Shown here in pieces: positions 33,484-42,929 of a DNA stretch of 64,000 nucleotides (position 1 is the first letter of the stretch; every line of letters starts with the position of its first letter). Location of the stretch: assembly GCA_040752215.1 (NCBI GenBank), contig JBFMEX010000070.1, forward strand, positions 1 to 64,000, read 5' to 3'. The notes beneath the pieces were generated by a model. That model was not told the DNA's origin. It ran no database searches and was given only the letters and a program-made list of their open reading frames with translations. The stretch comes from JBFMEX01 sp040752215. Its GTDB lineage: Bacteria; Pseudomonadota; Alphaproteobacteria; Rhizobiales; Hyphomicrobiaceae. The translations under genes and the position numbers were made by a program.

Positions 33484-35853
33484 ATGTCGACCAAGAAATC
33501 CTCGGTCTATTCCTACGACCTCGAGTTCCTGAAGTACCTCGAGGCACGCGACCCCGAGGGTCACAACAACGACGGCGACTACGACAACTCGAACGACAGG
33601 GGCTACGCCGACGACGAGTTCGTCCGCGTGACGCCGAACAGCTACGTCGACGGAACCGGCGCGATCATGAACGATCCGTCCCCTCCGCTGTTCGGCCCGC
33701 CGCTGCCGCCCTCCGACCTGCCGGCAGCCCGCGACATCTCCAATGCGATCTATGCCCAGGGCAATGCCGATCTGCCGAGCGGCGCCGGCATCAACGAGTT
33801 CTTCCAGTTCTTCGGGCAGTACCTAACGCACGACATGGCCGAGGCGGCGACCGCTAGCTCGGGCGACACGCCGCTCAATCCAGATGGCTTGCCGTTCCCG
33901 TTCGGCCGCACGCCGTATCACACCGACGCGTACGGCGTCCGCCAGCAGATCAACGAGGAGACGAGCTTCCTCGATCTCTCCGGCGTCTACGGCAACAACC
34001 ACGAGCGGCTCGAACTCGCCCGCGCAGGCAACAGCTATACGGGTGAATCAGCCTATCTGCTGCTCGGCGAGGGCGGCATGCTGCCGACCATCAAGGAGGT
34101 CGGCATCGACTCGGGCAAGACCTCGCTCGAGGTGCTCGAGATCTTCACCCCCGAAGGCTTCGGCGGGCTTCCCGATCCGACCACCAATCCCGATCCGGCG
34201 ACCTTCGAGCACCGCTTCTACGCCGGTGACAACCGGGTCAACCAGCAGCCCTCGCTGCTCTCGCAGCAGACGATGTGGGCGCGGAACCACAACTGGCACG
34301 TCGAGCAGTTGAAGTACAAGCATCCCGACTGGAGCCAGGACCAGCTGTTCGATGCGGCCCGCGCGCTCAATGAGGCCGAGTGGCAGCACGTCGTCTATGA
34401 CGAGTACCTGACCAAGCTGGTCGGCAAGTGGGCTATCAGCGAGTACACTGGCTACAAGGCGGACGTCGATCCCTCGATCATCAACGAGTTCACCACCGTC
34501 GCGTTCCGCTTCGGTCACGACCAGTCGCGCCAGATCCTCCAAACACTCGCCGAGAACGGCGGCGTGTCCGGCGAGTTCACGCTCGGTCAAGCCTTCCTGG
34601 CGCTCGGCAACGGCTCCGCGGTGACGATCGACAGTGAGGGGCTCGACGGCTGGATCCGCGGACAGCTCTCCGCGCTTACGCAGGAGATCGACGGCCACGT
34701 GGTTGACGGCAACCGCAACACGCTGTTCGGAATTCCGGGGGCTACGGTCGACCTCACGGTGTTCGACACCATGCGCGGCCGTGACCATGGCGTCAACAAC
34801 TACAATCTCATGCGCGAAGGGCTCGGACTCTACGTCTACCAGAGCTTCGACGAGTTCGCCTACGCGAACGGTATCGACGACGCGACACTCGCCGCCCTGA
34901 AGACACTCTATGGCGAGTACGGCATCGACAAGCTCGACGCCATCGTCGGCGGCCTGCTCGAGAAGAAGGCCTACGGCTCGCAGCTGGGCGAGTTGTTCAC
35001 CCTGCTCACCGTGATGCAGTTCGAGGCCATCCGCGACGGCGACCGTCTCTACTACGAGAACCGGTTCGCGGACCATCCGGAGATCATCAAGGCGATCGGG
35101 GAGACGTCGCTGGCCGACATCATCGCCCGTACCTCCGGCGTCGAGCACGTCTATCACGATGCCTTCGCCGCTCACAGCCGCATCGGCGGCACCGAGTACG
35201 ACGAGGAGGTCCATGGGACCGCCGGCGTCGACCTCGTGATGGGCTACGACGGCAAGGACGACGTCTACGGCTACGACGGCAATGACGACATCTACGCCGG
35301 CAAGGGCGGCGACGCGGTGTGGGCCGGCAACGGCGACGACATGGTCTGGGGCGAGGACGGCAACGACTACGTCGATGCCGGCAACGGCAACGACCATGTC
35401 GATGGCGGTTGGGGCAACGACTGGGTGTACGGCGGCTGGGGCCACGACCGCATCTATTGCGGCGACGGAAACGACTACGCTCGCGGTGGTGATGGCAGCG
35501 ATGTCATCTACGGCGACGAGGGCTACGATCGCCTCTACGGAGACAAGGGTGGCGATCACCTCGGCGGCGGTGGCGGCTACGACGTCCTCTGGGGCGGCCA
35601 GGGTCGCGACACCTTCTACTTCGGCGAGGGCTCCGACCGCGATGTGATCAAGGACTTCGATCCGCGCTTCGACAAGATCAACCTCTATGGGCTCGATCTC
35701 GACGACGCCACGATCAAGGTCGTTGGCAACAGGACGGTCTTCAGCTTTGGCGACACCGATTACGACGGCCAGAACGAGGTCCTCGTCGTCCACGGGCTGA
35801 AATACAAGCCGAATATGGAGCACAAGATCTTCGTGCACGACGACATCGCCTGA
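33484..35853 (+). CDS. Secreted animal-type heme peroxidase with RTX calcium-binding repeats
   Basis: The 789-residue product has an animal (peroxidase-cyclooxygenase) heme peroxidase domain: distal FGQYLTHD with His116, AGDNRVNQQP and then RNHN (247-270) with a catalytic Arg near 267, proximal FRFGHDQSR with His345, and MRGRDHGVNNYN (430-441). Residues about 588-710 carry hemolysin-type glycine/aspartate nonapeptide repeats (GNGDD, GGWGND, GDGND), which bind calcium. A final beta domain serves as a probable type I secretion signal. No N-terminal signal peptide is seen, consistent with type I secretion. The start follows GGGAGGA. No type I secretion genes are in the window. Probable oxidative or defensive role outside the cell; substrate unknown. 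Confidence 0.9.
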   Translation: MSTKKSSVYSYDLEFLKYLEARDPEGHNNDGDYDNSNDRGYADDEFVRVTPNSYVDGTGAIMNDPSPPLFGPPLPPSDLPAARDISNAIYAQGNADLPSGAGINEFFQFFGQYLTHDMAEAATASSGDTPLNPDGLPFPFGRTPYHTDAYGVRQQINEETSFLDLSGVYGNNHERLELARAGNSYTGESAYLLLGEGGMLPTIKEVGIDSGKTSLEVLEIFTPEGFGGLPDPTTNPDPATFEHRFYAGDNRVNQQPSLLSQQTMWARNHNWHVEQLKYKHPDWSQDQLFDAARALNEAEWQHVVYDEYLTKLVGKWAISEYTGYKADVDPSIINEFTTVAFRFGHDQSRQILQTLAENGGVSGEFTLGQAFLALGNGSAVTIDSEGLDGWIRGQLSALTQEIDGHVVDGNRNTLFGIPGATVDLTVFDTMRGRDHGVNNYNLMREGLGLYVYQSFDEFAYANGIDDATLAALKTLYGEYGIDKLDAIVGGLLEKKAYGSQLGELFTLLTVMQFEAIRDGDRLYYENRFADHPEIIKAIGETSLADIIARTSGVEHVYHDAFAAHSRIGGTEYDEEVHGTAGVDLVMGYDGKDDVYGYDGNDDIYAGKGGDAVWAGNGDDMVWGEDGNDYVDAGNGNDHVDGGWGNDWVYGGWGHDRIYCGDGNDYARGGDGSDVIYGDEGYDRLYGDKGGDHLGGGGGYDVLWGGQGRDTFYFGEGSDRDVIKDFDPRFDKINLYGLDLDDATIKVVGNRTVFSFGDTDYDGQNEVLVVHGLKYKPNMEHKIFVHDDIA

Positions 35854-36348
35854 AGGGAAACGGCCAATTCCGGCTTCTCGATGCCGGTTCAATGGCCGTA
35901 TCCAAGTCGCGAACTGGCGAATGACATATTCGGCGAGCCGGCAAACGGAGCGATCCGATTGTCGGCTCGTATTCCTCGTCTCGCCACCAATCGTTCGGCG
36001 GAGCGTTCCCGATCTGCGCTGCGATCGCCGAGTCGGTGAGCGACGCTCCTGCCAGGGTTGCCGCGGTCCCGAAGCTGTTGAAAACGCACCGCAGCCCTCC
36101 AGAATCCTTAATGATCCATTGACGACCATAAAATTCCATGGCATCCCATAAGTGCCCGTCCGCACCGGGCAAGGGTTCGTGGCTGTGGCGCCGGCCTCGT
36201 AGAGGGCCGAGGCCAGAGCGACCGGCCACGGCCCGCCCGCCCGGTCGGTCAGGCAACGGCAGGAGGCGCATTCGCGTCCCGGCCAGGTCGGGTTTCGAGG
36301 GGTGCCGCGTTGCGCCCGGTCGCGCGTCGAGGGCGAGGTTTCAGGGAG
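35854..36348. other. 495-bp intergenic region before the dcw cluster
   Basis: No coding sequence is supported. The segment around 36090-36145 is AT-richer than its surroundings. A minus-strand frame here has codon use unlike its neighbours and overlaps the peroxidase end, so it was not called. The dcw promoter should lie in this stretch, but no MraZ-type repeat boxes were recognised. Confidence 0.5.
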
Positions 36349-36849
36349 ATGGACCGCTTTGTCTCGACATTCACCAACAAGATCGACGCCAAGGGCCGCG
36401 TCTCCATCCCCGCTCCCTTCCGCGCCGTGCTCGAGCGCGACGGCTACGCCGGCGGCATCTACTGCTACCCCTCGCTCGATGCTCCGGCACTCGATGCAGG
36501 CGGCGAGAGACTTGCGCAGAAAATCGACGGGCTTCTCGCAGGCCTGCCGGATTATTCGGACGAGCGCGACGAGCTCTCTGTCGCGCTCTACGGCGACGTC
36601 CAGATCCTCGCGATCGACGGCGACGGACGCATCGTCGTTCCTCAAGGCCTTCGCGCCCACGCCGGCCTCGAGCATCAGGTTGCTTTTGTCGGCCTTGGCG
36701 ACAAGTTTCAGATGTGGGCGCCGGAGCGCTTCGAGGAGCGCCGCGCCCGCGCCCGCGAGAAGGCCCACGAGCATCGTAAGCTGTTCGGCGCGGGGAGCCG
36801 CCCCGCCATCTGTGGTGGAGAAGGCGGCGACGAGGGAGCACGGGAATGA
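36349..36849 (+). CDS. mraZ: MraZ, transcriptional regulator of the dcw cluster
   Basis: MraZ is a SpoVT/AbrB-fold DNA-binding protein that represses the division and cell-wall operon it heads. The 166-residue product starts MDRFVSTFTNKIDAKGRVSIPAPFRAVL, with two AbrB-like repeats: DAKGRVSIP (13-21) and GDGRIVVPQGLR near 87-98. The start chosen has GAGG about 9 nt upstream; an in-frame upstream ATG lacks support. It overlaps rsmH by ATGA. Confidence 0.93.
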   Translation: MDRFVSTFTNKIDAKGRVSIPAPFRAVLERDGYAGGIYCYPSLDAPALDAGGERLAQKIDGLLAGLPDYSDERDELSVALYGDVQILAIDGDGRIVVPQGLRAHAGLEHQVAFVGLGDKFQMWAPERFEERRARAREKAHEHRKLFGAGSRPAICGGEGGDEGARE

Positions 36850-37892
36850 CGCCGCGTCGGAGCGGAGGCGGGGGAACGACCCGCTCCGGCGTGCGGACGA
36901 GGCACATTCCCGTGGCTCTCGCGCAAGTGCTGGCGCTGCTGGCACCGAGGGACGGCGCGACCTACATTGACGGGACGTTCGGCGCCGGCGGCTACGCGCG
37001 CGCTATTCTCGCCGCCGCCGATTGCCGCCTCCTGGCGCTGGACCGTGATCCGGCGGCGGTCGCCGGCGGGCTCGCCGACGTGCTCGAATTGCGCCCGCGC
37101 CTGAGGCTGCTCCACTCCCCGTTCTCCCGCCTCGCCGCGATCGCCACCGCTTGCGGCCTCGCGCCGGTCGATGGCGTGGTGCTCGACGTCGGTGTCTCCT
37201 CGATGCAGCTCGACGATCCGGCGCGCGGCTTCTCGTTCCAGGCCGAGGGACCGCTCGACATGCGCATGTCGGCCGGGCCCGGCCACTCCGGCGACCTCGG
37301 CCCATCCGCCGCCGACGTTGTCGGCACGTTCGAGGAGGAGCGGATCGCCGACATCCTCTACCGGCTCGGCGAGGAGCACCGCTCGCGCGCGATCGCCCGT
37401 GCAATCGTGCGGGCGCGCAGCGACGCGCCGATCGAGACGACCATGCAACTGGCCGCGATCGTCGCCAAGGTGTTCCATGGCCGCAAGGTCGACGGCCGCC
37501 ATCCGGCGACGCGCACGTTTCAGGCGCTCCGGATCTTCGTCAACGACGAGCTCGGCGAGCTCGCGCGGGCGCTCTCCGGGGCGGAATCGATCCTGAAGCC
37601 GGGCGGACGCCTCGTCGTGGTCAGCTTCCACAGTCTCGAGGACCGCATCGTCAAGCGGTTCATCGCCGAGCGCGCCGGTCGCGAGAGCCGCGGCTCGCGC
37701 CACCTGCCCGAGACAAGCTCAAGAGTTTCCGCCCCGAGTTTCCGGATTGTTAACCCTCGGCCGTTTACAGTTTCTCAAGGTGAATTGGAGCTGAACCCGC
37801 GTGCCCGCTCGGCACGGATCAGGGCCGCGGAGCGGACGGAGGCCGGGGTGGTCCCGCTCGACGTCGCGGCACTCGGGGTTCCAGCGCCTTGA
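36846..37892 (+). CDS. rsmH: 16S rRNA m4C1402 methyltransferase RsmH (MraW)
   Basis: RsmH methylates N4 of C1402 in 16S rRNA with S-adenosylmethionine. The 348-residue product shows HIPVALAQVLALL, YIDGTFGAGGYARAIL (SAM site), LDVGVSSMQLDDPARGFSF and the C-terminal NPRARSARIRAAER block. The length is typical for the family in alphaproteobacteria. It is coupled to mraZ at its start. Confidence 0.95.
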   Translation: MTPRRSGGGGTTRSGVRTRHIPVALAQVLALLAPRDGATYIDGTFGAGGYARAILAAADCRLLALDRDPAAVAGGLADVLELRPRLRLLHSPFSRLAAIATACGLAPVDGVVLDVGVSSMQLDDPARGFSFQAEGPLDMRMSAGPGHSGDLGPSAADVVGTFEEERIADILYRLGEEHRSRAIARAIVRARSDAPIETTMQLAAIVAKVFHGRKVDGRHPATRTFQALRIFVNDELGELARALSGAESILKPGGRLVVVSFHSLEDRIVKRFIAERAGRESRGSRHLPETSSRVSAPSFRIVNPRPFTVSQGELELNPRARSARIRAAERTEAGVVPLDVAALGVPAP

Positions 37893-37927
37893 GGTTCCAG
37901 TCACACGCGTTACCGAGGGGCCCAACC

Positions 37928-38206
37928 ATGCGCATTGTGAACATTGCCGCCGCCTTCCTCGCGCTATCGAGCGCCTTCATGCTGTACTCTCTCAACTACG
38001 ACACCCGCCAGGTCGAGGCCCGGGTGCAGGCCGATGAGCGCCGGCTCGAGGCGCTGCGCGGCGAGGTCGCCGTGATGAAGGCCGAGCGGGCGCACCTTGC
38101 CCGGCCCGAGCGCGTCTCCCCACTCGCGGCCAACCAGGGGCTCGGTCCCGCCCAGGCCCGCCAGTTCTCCGATTGGGAGACCGGCAGCCTCAAGAAGGGC
38201 GAATAG
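37928..38206 (+). CDS. ftsL: FtsL-like divisome protein
   Basis: This 92-residue bitopic protein has a short cytoplasmic start, one transmembrane helix (about 4-22) and a coiled-coil-like periplasmic stretch (TRQVEARVQADERRLEALRGEVAVMKAERAHLARPER). It ends LGPAQARQFSDW. This architecture and its place between rsmH and ftsI identify FtsL, which with FtsQ/FtsB-like proteins activates FtsWI. The ATG has GAGGGG 9 nt upstream; a TTG overlapping the rsmH stop is less likely. Confidence 0.88.
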   Translation: MRIVNIAAAFLALSSAFMLYSLNYDTRQVEARVQADERRLEALRGEVAVMKAERAHLARPERVSPLAANQGLGPAQARQFSDWETGSLKKGE

Positions 38207-38238
38207 TCGGATACGTTCCCTCCCGCAGCGGGGCCGTC

Positions 38239-39921
38239 ATGAGCAGGCTCGCCGTCAGCATCACTGCAAGCGTCGCGCCGTCCGGGACTGGGGCGCGGTG
38301 GTCGAGTGGCGGTCCGCGCCTCAAGCTGCGCTCGCTGGTCGTCGTCGCCTCGATCGCACTCGCATTCATCGCCATTGGCGGCCAGCTCGTGTGGCTCGCC
38401 TCGCGCGGCGCGCCGCCGACGCTCGCCAGCCTCACGGCGCCGGCCGCCACCAGCTTCTCGCGGCCCGACATCGTCGATCGCAAGGGACGGCTGCTGGCGA
38501 GCGACGTCGAGATCCCATCGCTGTTCGCCGATCCACAGCTGGTCGTCGACCGTGACGAGGCGGTCGAGAAGCTCAGCGCACTGTTCCGCGATCTCGATTC
38601 CGCCGGGCTGCGCGCCGAGCTGGCTGCTGCCGGCAAGCGCTTCGTGTGGGTCCGCCGCGGCCTCGCACCGGCCGTCGCGCAGCGCGTGCACGAGCTCGGC
38701 CTGCCGGGCTTCGCGTTCCGTAACGAGCTGCGCCGCGCCTACCCTGCCGGCGCGCTGGCCGGTCACGCGCTCGGCACCGTCGACATCGACAACAGGGGGC
38801 TCGCCGGCATCGAGCGCGCCGTCGACGACATGGGCGCCGCCGAGCCGATTGTCGCCGCCCAGCTGACCAGCCGCGCCCCCATAGTCGCCGCGCTCGATAC
38901 GGGTGTGCAGCACGCGCTCGAGTCAGAGCTGAGTGATGCCGTCATGCGTCACGCGGCGAAGGGTGCCGCCGGCCTGGTGCTCGATGTCGATACCGGCGAG
39001 GTAATCGCCACGGCCTCGCTGCCGACCGTCGATCCCGCCGATCCGACCGCGGCGCAGTCACCCGCCAAGCTCGACCGGATCGCCGGCGGCAGCTACGAGC
39101 TCGGCTCGATCTTCAAGACTTTCACCGTCGCCATGGCGCTGGAGGAGGGCGGCGTCGGCCTCGACACCATGGTCGACACGACGGCGCCGCTTGAGGTCGG
39201 CCGCTTCCGCATCGACGATCTACATCCTGCCGGCCGCCCGCTCACCGTCGCCGAGGTGTTCGTGCGTTCCTCCAACGTCGGTGCCGCCCAGCTGGCGCTC
39301 GCCGCCGGCCCCGAGCGCCAGCGCCGCTTTCTCGAGCGGCTCGGCCTGACGCGGCCGATGTCCACCGACGTGGGCCCGGTCGCGCCGCCGCAGGTTCCCG
39401 CGCGCTGGGATCGCGCCGAGACGATCACCATCTCATATGGCCACGGCATCGCCGTGGCGCCGCTCCAGCTCGCCGCCGCCGCCGCCGCCCTGGTCAACGG
39501 CGGCTACGAGGTCGCGCCGACCTATCTGAAGCGAGCACCGGTTGCCGCCAGCGAGCGCAAGCGCGTCGTCTCGGCCGAGACCAGTGCCAGGATCCGCGAG
39601 CTGATGCGCCGCAATGTCGCCGAGCCCGGCGGCACCGGGCGGCGGGCGGCGGCAGAGGGCTATCGCGTCGGTGGCAAGACCGGTACCGCCGAGCTCGCCG
39701 TCGCCGGCGGATACGACAAGCGGGCCGTGCTATCCTCCTTTCTCGCCGCGTTCCCGATCGACGCGCCGCGCTATCTGACGCTCGTGCTGCTGTTCGAGCC
39801 GAAGCCTGCGCCCGAGACCGGCGGCGTCACCGGCGGCCTCACCGCGGCACCGGTCACCAGCCGAGTGGTATCACGCATCGCACCTCTGCTCGGCGTGCTG
39901 CCGGAGAGCAAAGGGCTGTGA
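38239..39921 (+). CDS. ftsI: FtsI (PBP3), septal peptidoglycan transpeptidase
   Basis: FtsI is a class B penicillin-binding protein that cross-links septal peptidoglycan with FtsW. The 560-residue product has a cytoplasmic N-terminus of about 30 residues, one membrane helix (about 31-55), a pedestal domain and a transpeptidase domain. The active-site motifs are SIFK (290-293, nucleophile Ser290), SSN (344-346) and KTG (480-482). It starts 32 bp after ftsL. Confidence 0.95.
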   Translation: MSRLAVSITASVAPSGTGARWSSGGPRLKLRSLVVVASIALAFIAIGGQLVWLASRGAPPTLASLTAPAATSFSRPDIVDRKGRLLASDVEIPSLFADPQLVVDRDEAVEKLSALFRDLDSAGLRAELAAAGKRFVWVRRGLAPAVAQRVHELGLPGFAFRNELRRAYPAGALAGHALGTVDIDNRGLAGIERAVDDMGAAEPIVAAQLTSRAPIVAALDTGVQHALESELSDAVMRHAAKGAAGLVLDVDTGEVIATASLPTVDPADPTAAQSPAKLDRIAGGSYELGSIFKTFTVAMALEEGGVGLDTMVDTTAPLEVGRFRIDDLHPAGRPLTVAEVFVRSSNVGAAQLALAAGPERQRRFLERLGLTRPMSTDVGPVAPPQVPARWDRAETITISYGHGIAVAPLQLAAAAAALVNGGYEVAPTYLKRAPVAASERKRVVSAETSARIRELMRRNVAEPGGTGRRAAAEGYRVGGKTGTAELAVAGGYDKRAVLSSFLAAFPIDAPRYLTLVLLFEPKPAPETGGVTGGLTAAPVTSRVVSRIAPLLGVLPESKGL

Positions 39922-40007
39922 CTTGCCGGCCGCCGAGGTTTGACGGAACCGGTGGCGACGCATAAGAAGCAGTGCCGCCCCGAGAATCCCGACGGCCTCC
40001 GGTGTCC

Positions 40008-41480
40008 ATGCGCCTTTCCGCACTCATCGACGACGAGGCCGACCTGCCGGCCGGCAACGCCGATCCCGAGATCCGAGGGCTTACGGCCGACAGCCGCCGT
40101 GTCGCGCCGGGTGATCTGTTCGCCGCTCTCGCCGGTGCCAAGGCAGACGGAGCGCGCTTTGCCGGCGAGGCAGTGGCCAAGGGCGCGGCAGCGGTGCTGG
40201 TCGATGCTGGCGCAGCCGTTGCCAACCTCGGTGTGCCGGTCGTGCGGGCGCGCGAGCCGCGACGCGCTCTGGCACTGATGGCGGCGCGCTTCTCCGGCAT
40301 CCAGCCGGCGACCGCGCTCGCCGTCACTGGCACCAGCGGCAAGACCTCGGTCGCCGAGTTCACCCGCCAGATCCTCGCCGCCCTCGGCCGGCGCGCGGCC
40401 TCGCTCGGCACCATCGGCGTCGTCAAGCCGGACGGCGCGGTCTACGGCTCGCTGACCACGCCGGACCCGATCGCGCTGCACGCGACGCTGGCCGAGCTGG
40501 CCCGCGAGGGCGTCACGCACCTCGCATTCGAGGCCTCCTCGCACGGCCTCGACCAGCACCGCCTCGACGGCGTGCGATTGACAGCTGCGGCCTTCACCAA
40601 CCTCGGCCGCGACCACATGGACTACCACCCGACGGTCGAGCACTACCTCGCTGCCAAGCTGCGCCTGTTCCGCGAGCTGCTTCAACCCGGCCAGCCGGCG
40701 GTCATCAACGCCGACGGGGCGATGAGCTCGGCCGCGCTCGAGGCTGCGAAATCACGCGGGCTCGCGTTGCTGACGGTCGGCCGCGCCGGCGAGACGCTGC
40801 GGCTCGAGGAAGCGCAACGCGACGGCTTCGCGCAGCGTCTCACGATCTGCCACGATACAAAGAGCTACGATATCCGCTTGCCGCTGATCGGCGCGTACCA
40901 GGTCGAGAACGCACTCGTCGCTGCCGGGCTCGCGATCGCCGCGGGCGAGGATCCAGAGCGCGCGATCTCGGCGCTCGAAGGTCTCACCGGCGTCAGCGGT
41001 CGGCTCGAGATCGTCGGCGAGGTGCGGGGCGGCCTCGTCGTCGTCGACTACGCCCACAAGCCCGAAGCGCTCATCGCCGCGCTCGCGGCCTGCCGGCCGT
41101 TCGCGACCGGCAAGCTCGTCTGCGTCTTCGGCTGCGGCGGCGACCGCGACAAGGGCAAGCGGCCGATTATGGGCAGAATTGCGGCCGAGGCTGCCGACCG
41201 CGTCGTCGTCACCGACGACAACCCGCGCTCCGAGCGGCCCGAGGCGATCCGTGCCGAGATCCTCTCCGGCGTGCCGGCCGCAGCGCGTGCAAAGGTCCAT
41301 GAGATCGGCGACCGTCGTCTGGCGATCCATGCCGCCGTTGCCTCGATCGGCCCGGGCGACGTCGTGCTGATCGCCGGCAAGGGCCACGAGACCGGCCAGA
41401 TCGTCGGCGATACCGTGCTGCCGTTCTCCGACCATGAGGTGGCAGGGTCCGAAATCCGGCGCGAGATGGGACATGTCTGA
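40008..41480 (+). CDS. murE: UDP-MurNAc-L-Ala-D-Glu:meso-diaminopimelate ligase
   Basis: MurE adds meso-diaminopimelate to the peptidoglycan precursor in the cytoplasm. The 490-residue product has the ATP loop TGTSGKTS (107-114), the substrate region TTPDP (150-154) and the DNPR motif (404-407), which is diagnostic for meso-DAP selection. The ATG at MRLSALIDDE was preferred over an upstream GTG because the conserved region starts there, although its ribosome binding site is weak. It overlaps murF by 8 bp. Confidence 0.95.
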   Translation: MRLSALIDDEADLPAGNADPEIRGLTADSRRVAPGDLFAALAGAKADGARFAGEAVAKGAAAVLVDAGAAVANLGVPVVRAREPRRALALMAARFSGIQPATALAVTGTSGKTSVAEFTRQILAALGRRAASLGTIGVVKPDGAVYGSLTTPDPIALHATLAELAREGVTHLAFEASSHGLDQHRLDGVRLTAAAFTNLGRDHMDYHPTVEHYLAAKLRLFRELLQPGQPAVINADGAMSSAALEAAKSRGLALLTVGRAGETLRLEEAQRDGFAQRLTICHDTKSYDIRLPLIGAYQVENALVAAGLAIAAGEDPERAISALEGLTGVSGRLEIVGEVRGGLVVVDYAHKPEALIAALAACRPFATGKLVCVFGCGGDRDKGKRPIMGRIAAEAADRVVVTDDNPRSERPEAIRAEILSGVPAAARAKVHEIGDRRLAIHAAVASIGPGDVVLIAGKGHETGQIVGDTVLPFSDHEVAGSEIRREMGHV

Positions 41481-42915
41481 TCCGCTCTGGAGCTTCGATA
41501 CGTTGGTCGCCGCCGCGGGCGGTCGCGCCGACGGCGCAGCGGCGGACGCAATCACCGGCCTGTCGATCGACACCCGCTCGATCGCTCCCGGCGAGGTGTT
41601 CGTTGCCTTGAAGGACCAGCGCGACGGCCACGAGTTCGTGACCCAGGCGTTCGCGCGAGGTGCGGCCGCGGCGCTGGTCTTGGAGAGCTATGCGAGACGG
41701 CCCGGCGACGGCGCGCTCATCCGCGTCGCCGATACGCTGGACGGCCTGCGCTTCATCGCCCGCGCCGCCCGCGCGCGTCTCGCGCCGGACGCCCGCGTCA
41801 TCGCCGTCACCGGCAGCGCCGGCAAGACCACGACCAAGGAGATGCTGCGCGCCTGCTTCGAGGCGCTGGCCCCGGGCCGCGTGCACGCCTCGGCCAAGTC
41901 CTTCAATAACCACTGGGGCGTGCCGCTGACGCTTGCGACCATGCCCGCCGCGACACGCTACGCCGTGCTCGAGATCGGCATGAACCACGCGGGCGAGATC
42001 ACGCCGCTCACCCTTCTGGCACGCCCGCACGTGGCGATCGTGCTCAATGTGCTGCCGGCCCACCTCGGCCATTTCGCCGGCGTCGAGGAGATCGCCGAGG
42101 CGAAGGCCGAGATCTTCGCCGGCCTCGAGCCGGGCGGCACGGCGATCCTTAACGGCAGCTCGCCGCATCGCGATCGGCTGGCGCGCCGCGTGCCCCCGTC
42201 GGCCGCGCGTACGCTCGTGTTCGGGCTCGCCGATCAGGCGGATGCGCTTGATGCCGCGATCACCGGCTACGCGGATGGGGACGCCGACCCGCTGGCCCCG
42301 GTCAGCGTGACGCTGCAGCTCGGCGAGCGGACGCTCGCCTACACCCTTGCCGTGCCCGGCCGCCACATCGCCGAGAACTCCGCCGCCGCCTTGCTGGCGG
42401 TGTGCGAGGCGGGTGGCGACGTCGCGCGAGCCGCCGCGGCGCTGGCGGGAGCCGGCGCTGCGACCGGCCGCGGCGAGCGCATCCGCGTGCCGCTCGCCGG
42501 TGGCGAGCTGCTGCTCGTCGACGAGAGCTACAACGCCAATCCGGCCTCGATGGCGGCGGCCATCCGCACCGCCGGCGCGGCGCGCTCGGGCGCCTTTCCC
42601 CGGCTGGTGCTGGCGCTCGGCGACATGCTGGAACTCGGCGAAGCATCCGTGGCACTGCATCGCGGCCTCCAGAAAGACGTTGACGCCGTGCATGCCGATC
42701 TGGTGTTTGCCTCGGGTCCGCATATGAAGGCGCTGTGGGAAGCGCTCGATCCGGCGCGGCGCGGCGCATGGGGCGCAACCACGAAGGATATCGCGCAGCC
42801 ACTGCTCGCCGCGCTCCGGCCCGGTGACGTGGTGATGGTGAAGGGCTCGAACGGCTCGCGCATGGCGCCGCTGGTAGCGGCGATCAGGGCGCTGGCCGTA
42901 CGGGGGGCGGCCTGA
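41473..42915 (+). CDS. murF: UDP-MurNAc-tripeptide:D-Ala-D-Ala ligase
   Basis: MurF completes the pentapeptide by adding D-alanyl-D-alanine. The 480-residue product has GLSIDTRSIAPGEVFVAL in the N-terminal UDP-binding domain, the ATP loop TGSAGKTTTKEM (near 113-124), the SFNNHWGVPLT block and DESYNANPASM in the C-terminal domain. The start lies inside murE, giving translational coupling. Confidence 0.95.
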   Translation: MSDPLWSFDTLVAAAGGRADGAAADAITGLSIDTRSIAPGEVFVALKDQRDGHEFVTQAFARGAAAALVLESYARRPGDGALIRVADTLDGLRFIARAARARLAPDARVIAVTGSAGKTTTKEMLRACFEALAPGRVHASAKSFNNHWGVPLTLATMPAATRYAVLEIGMNHAGEITPLTLLARPHVAIVLNVLPAHLGHFAGVEEIAEAKAEIFAGLEPGGTAILNGSSPHRDRLARRVPPSAARTLVFGLADQADALDAAITGYADGDADPLAPVSVTLQLGERTLAYTLAVPGRHIAENSAAALLAVCEAGGDVARAAAALAGAGAATGRGERIRVPLAGGELLLVDESYNANPASMAAAIRTAGAARSGAFPRLVLALGDMLELGEASVALHRGLQKDVDAVHADLVFASGPHMKALWEALDPARRGAWGATTKDIAQPLLAALRPGDVVMVKGSNGSRMAPLVAAIRALAVRGAA

Positions 42916-42929
42916 GAGGAACGAGGGGT

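Noticed and set aside
35235..35620. Tandem GGCAACGAC-type DNA repeats that could suggest a repeat array
   Set aside because: They encode the RTX nonapeptide repeats of the peroxidase; there are no spacers of a CRISPR kind.
35741..36271. Minus-strand frame with low third-position GC between peroxidase and mraZ
   Set aside because: It overlaps the peroxidase end, has no ribosome binding site and no recognisable motif; it could only be a remnant.
34048..36945. A 965-codon open frame antisense to the RTX peroxidase and beyond
   Set aside because: It mirrors codon periodicity of the peroxidase, crosses the mraZ gene and has valine-rich composition typical of antisense shadows.
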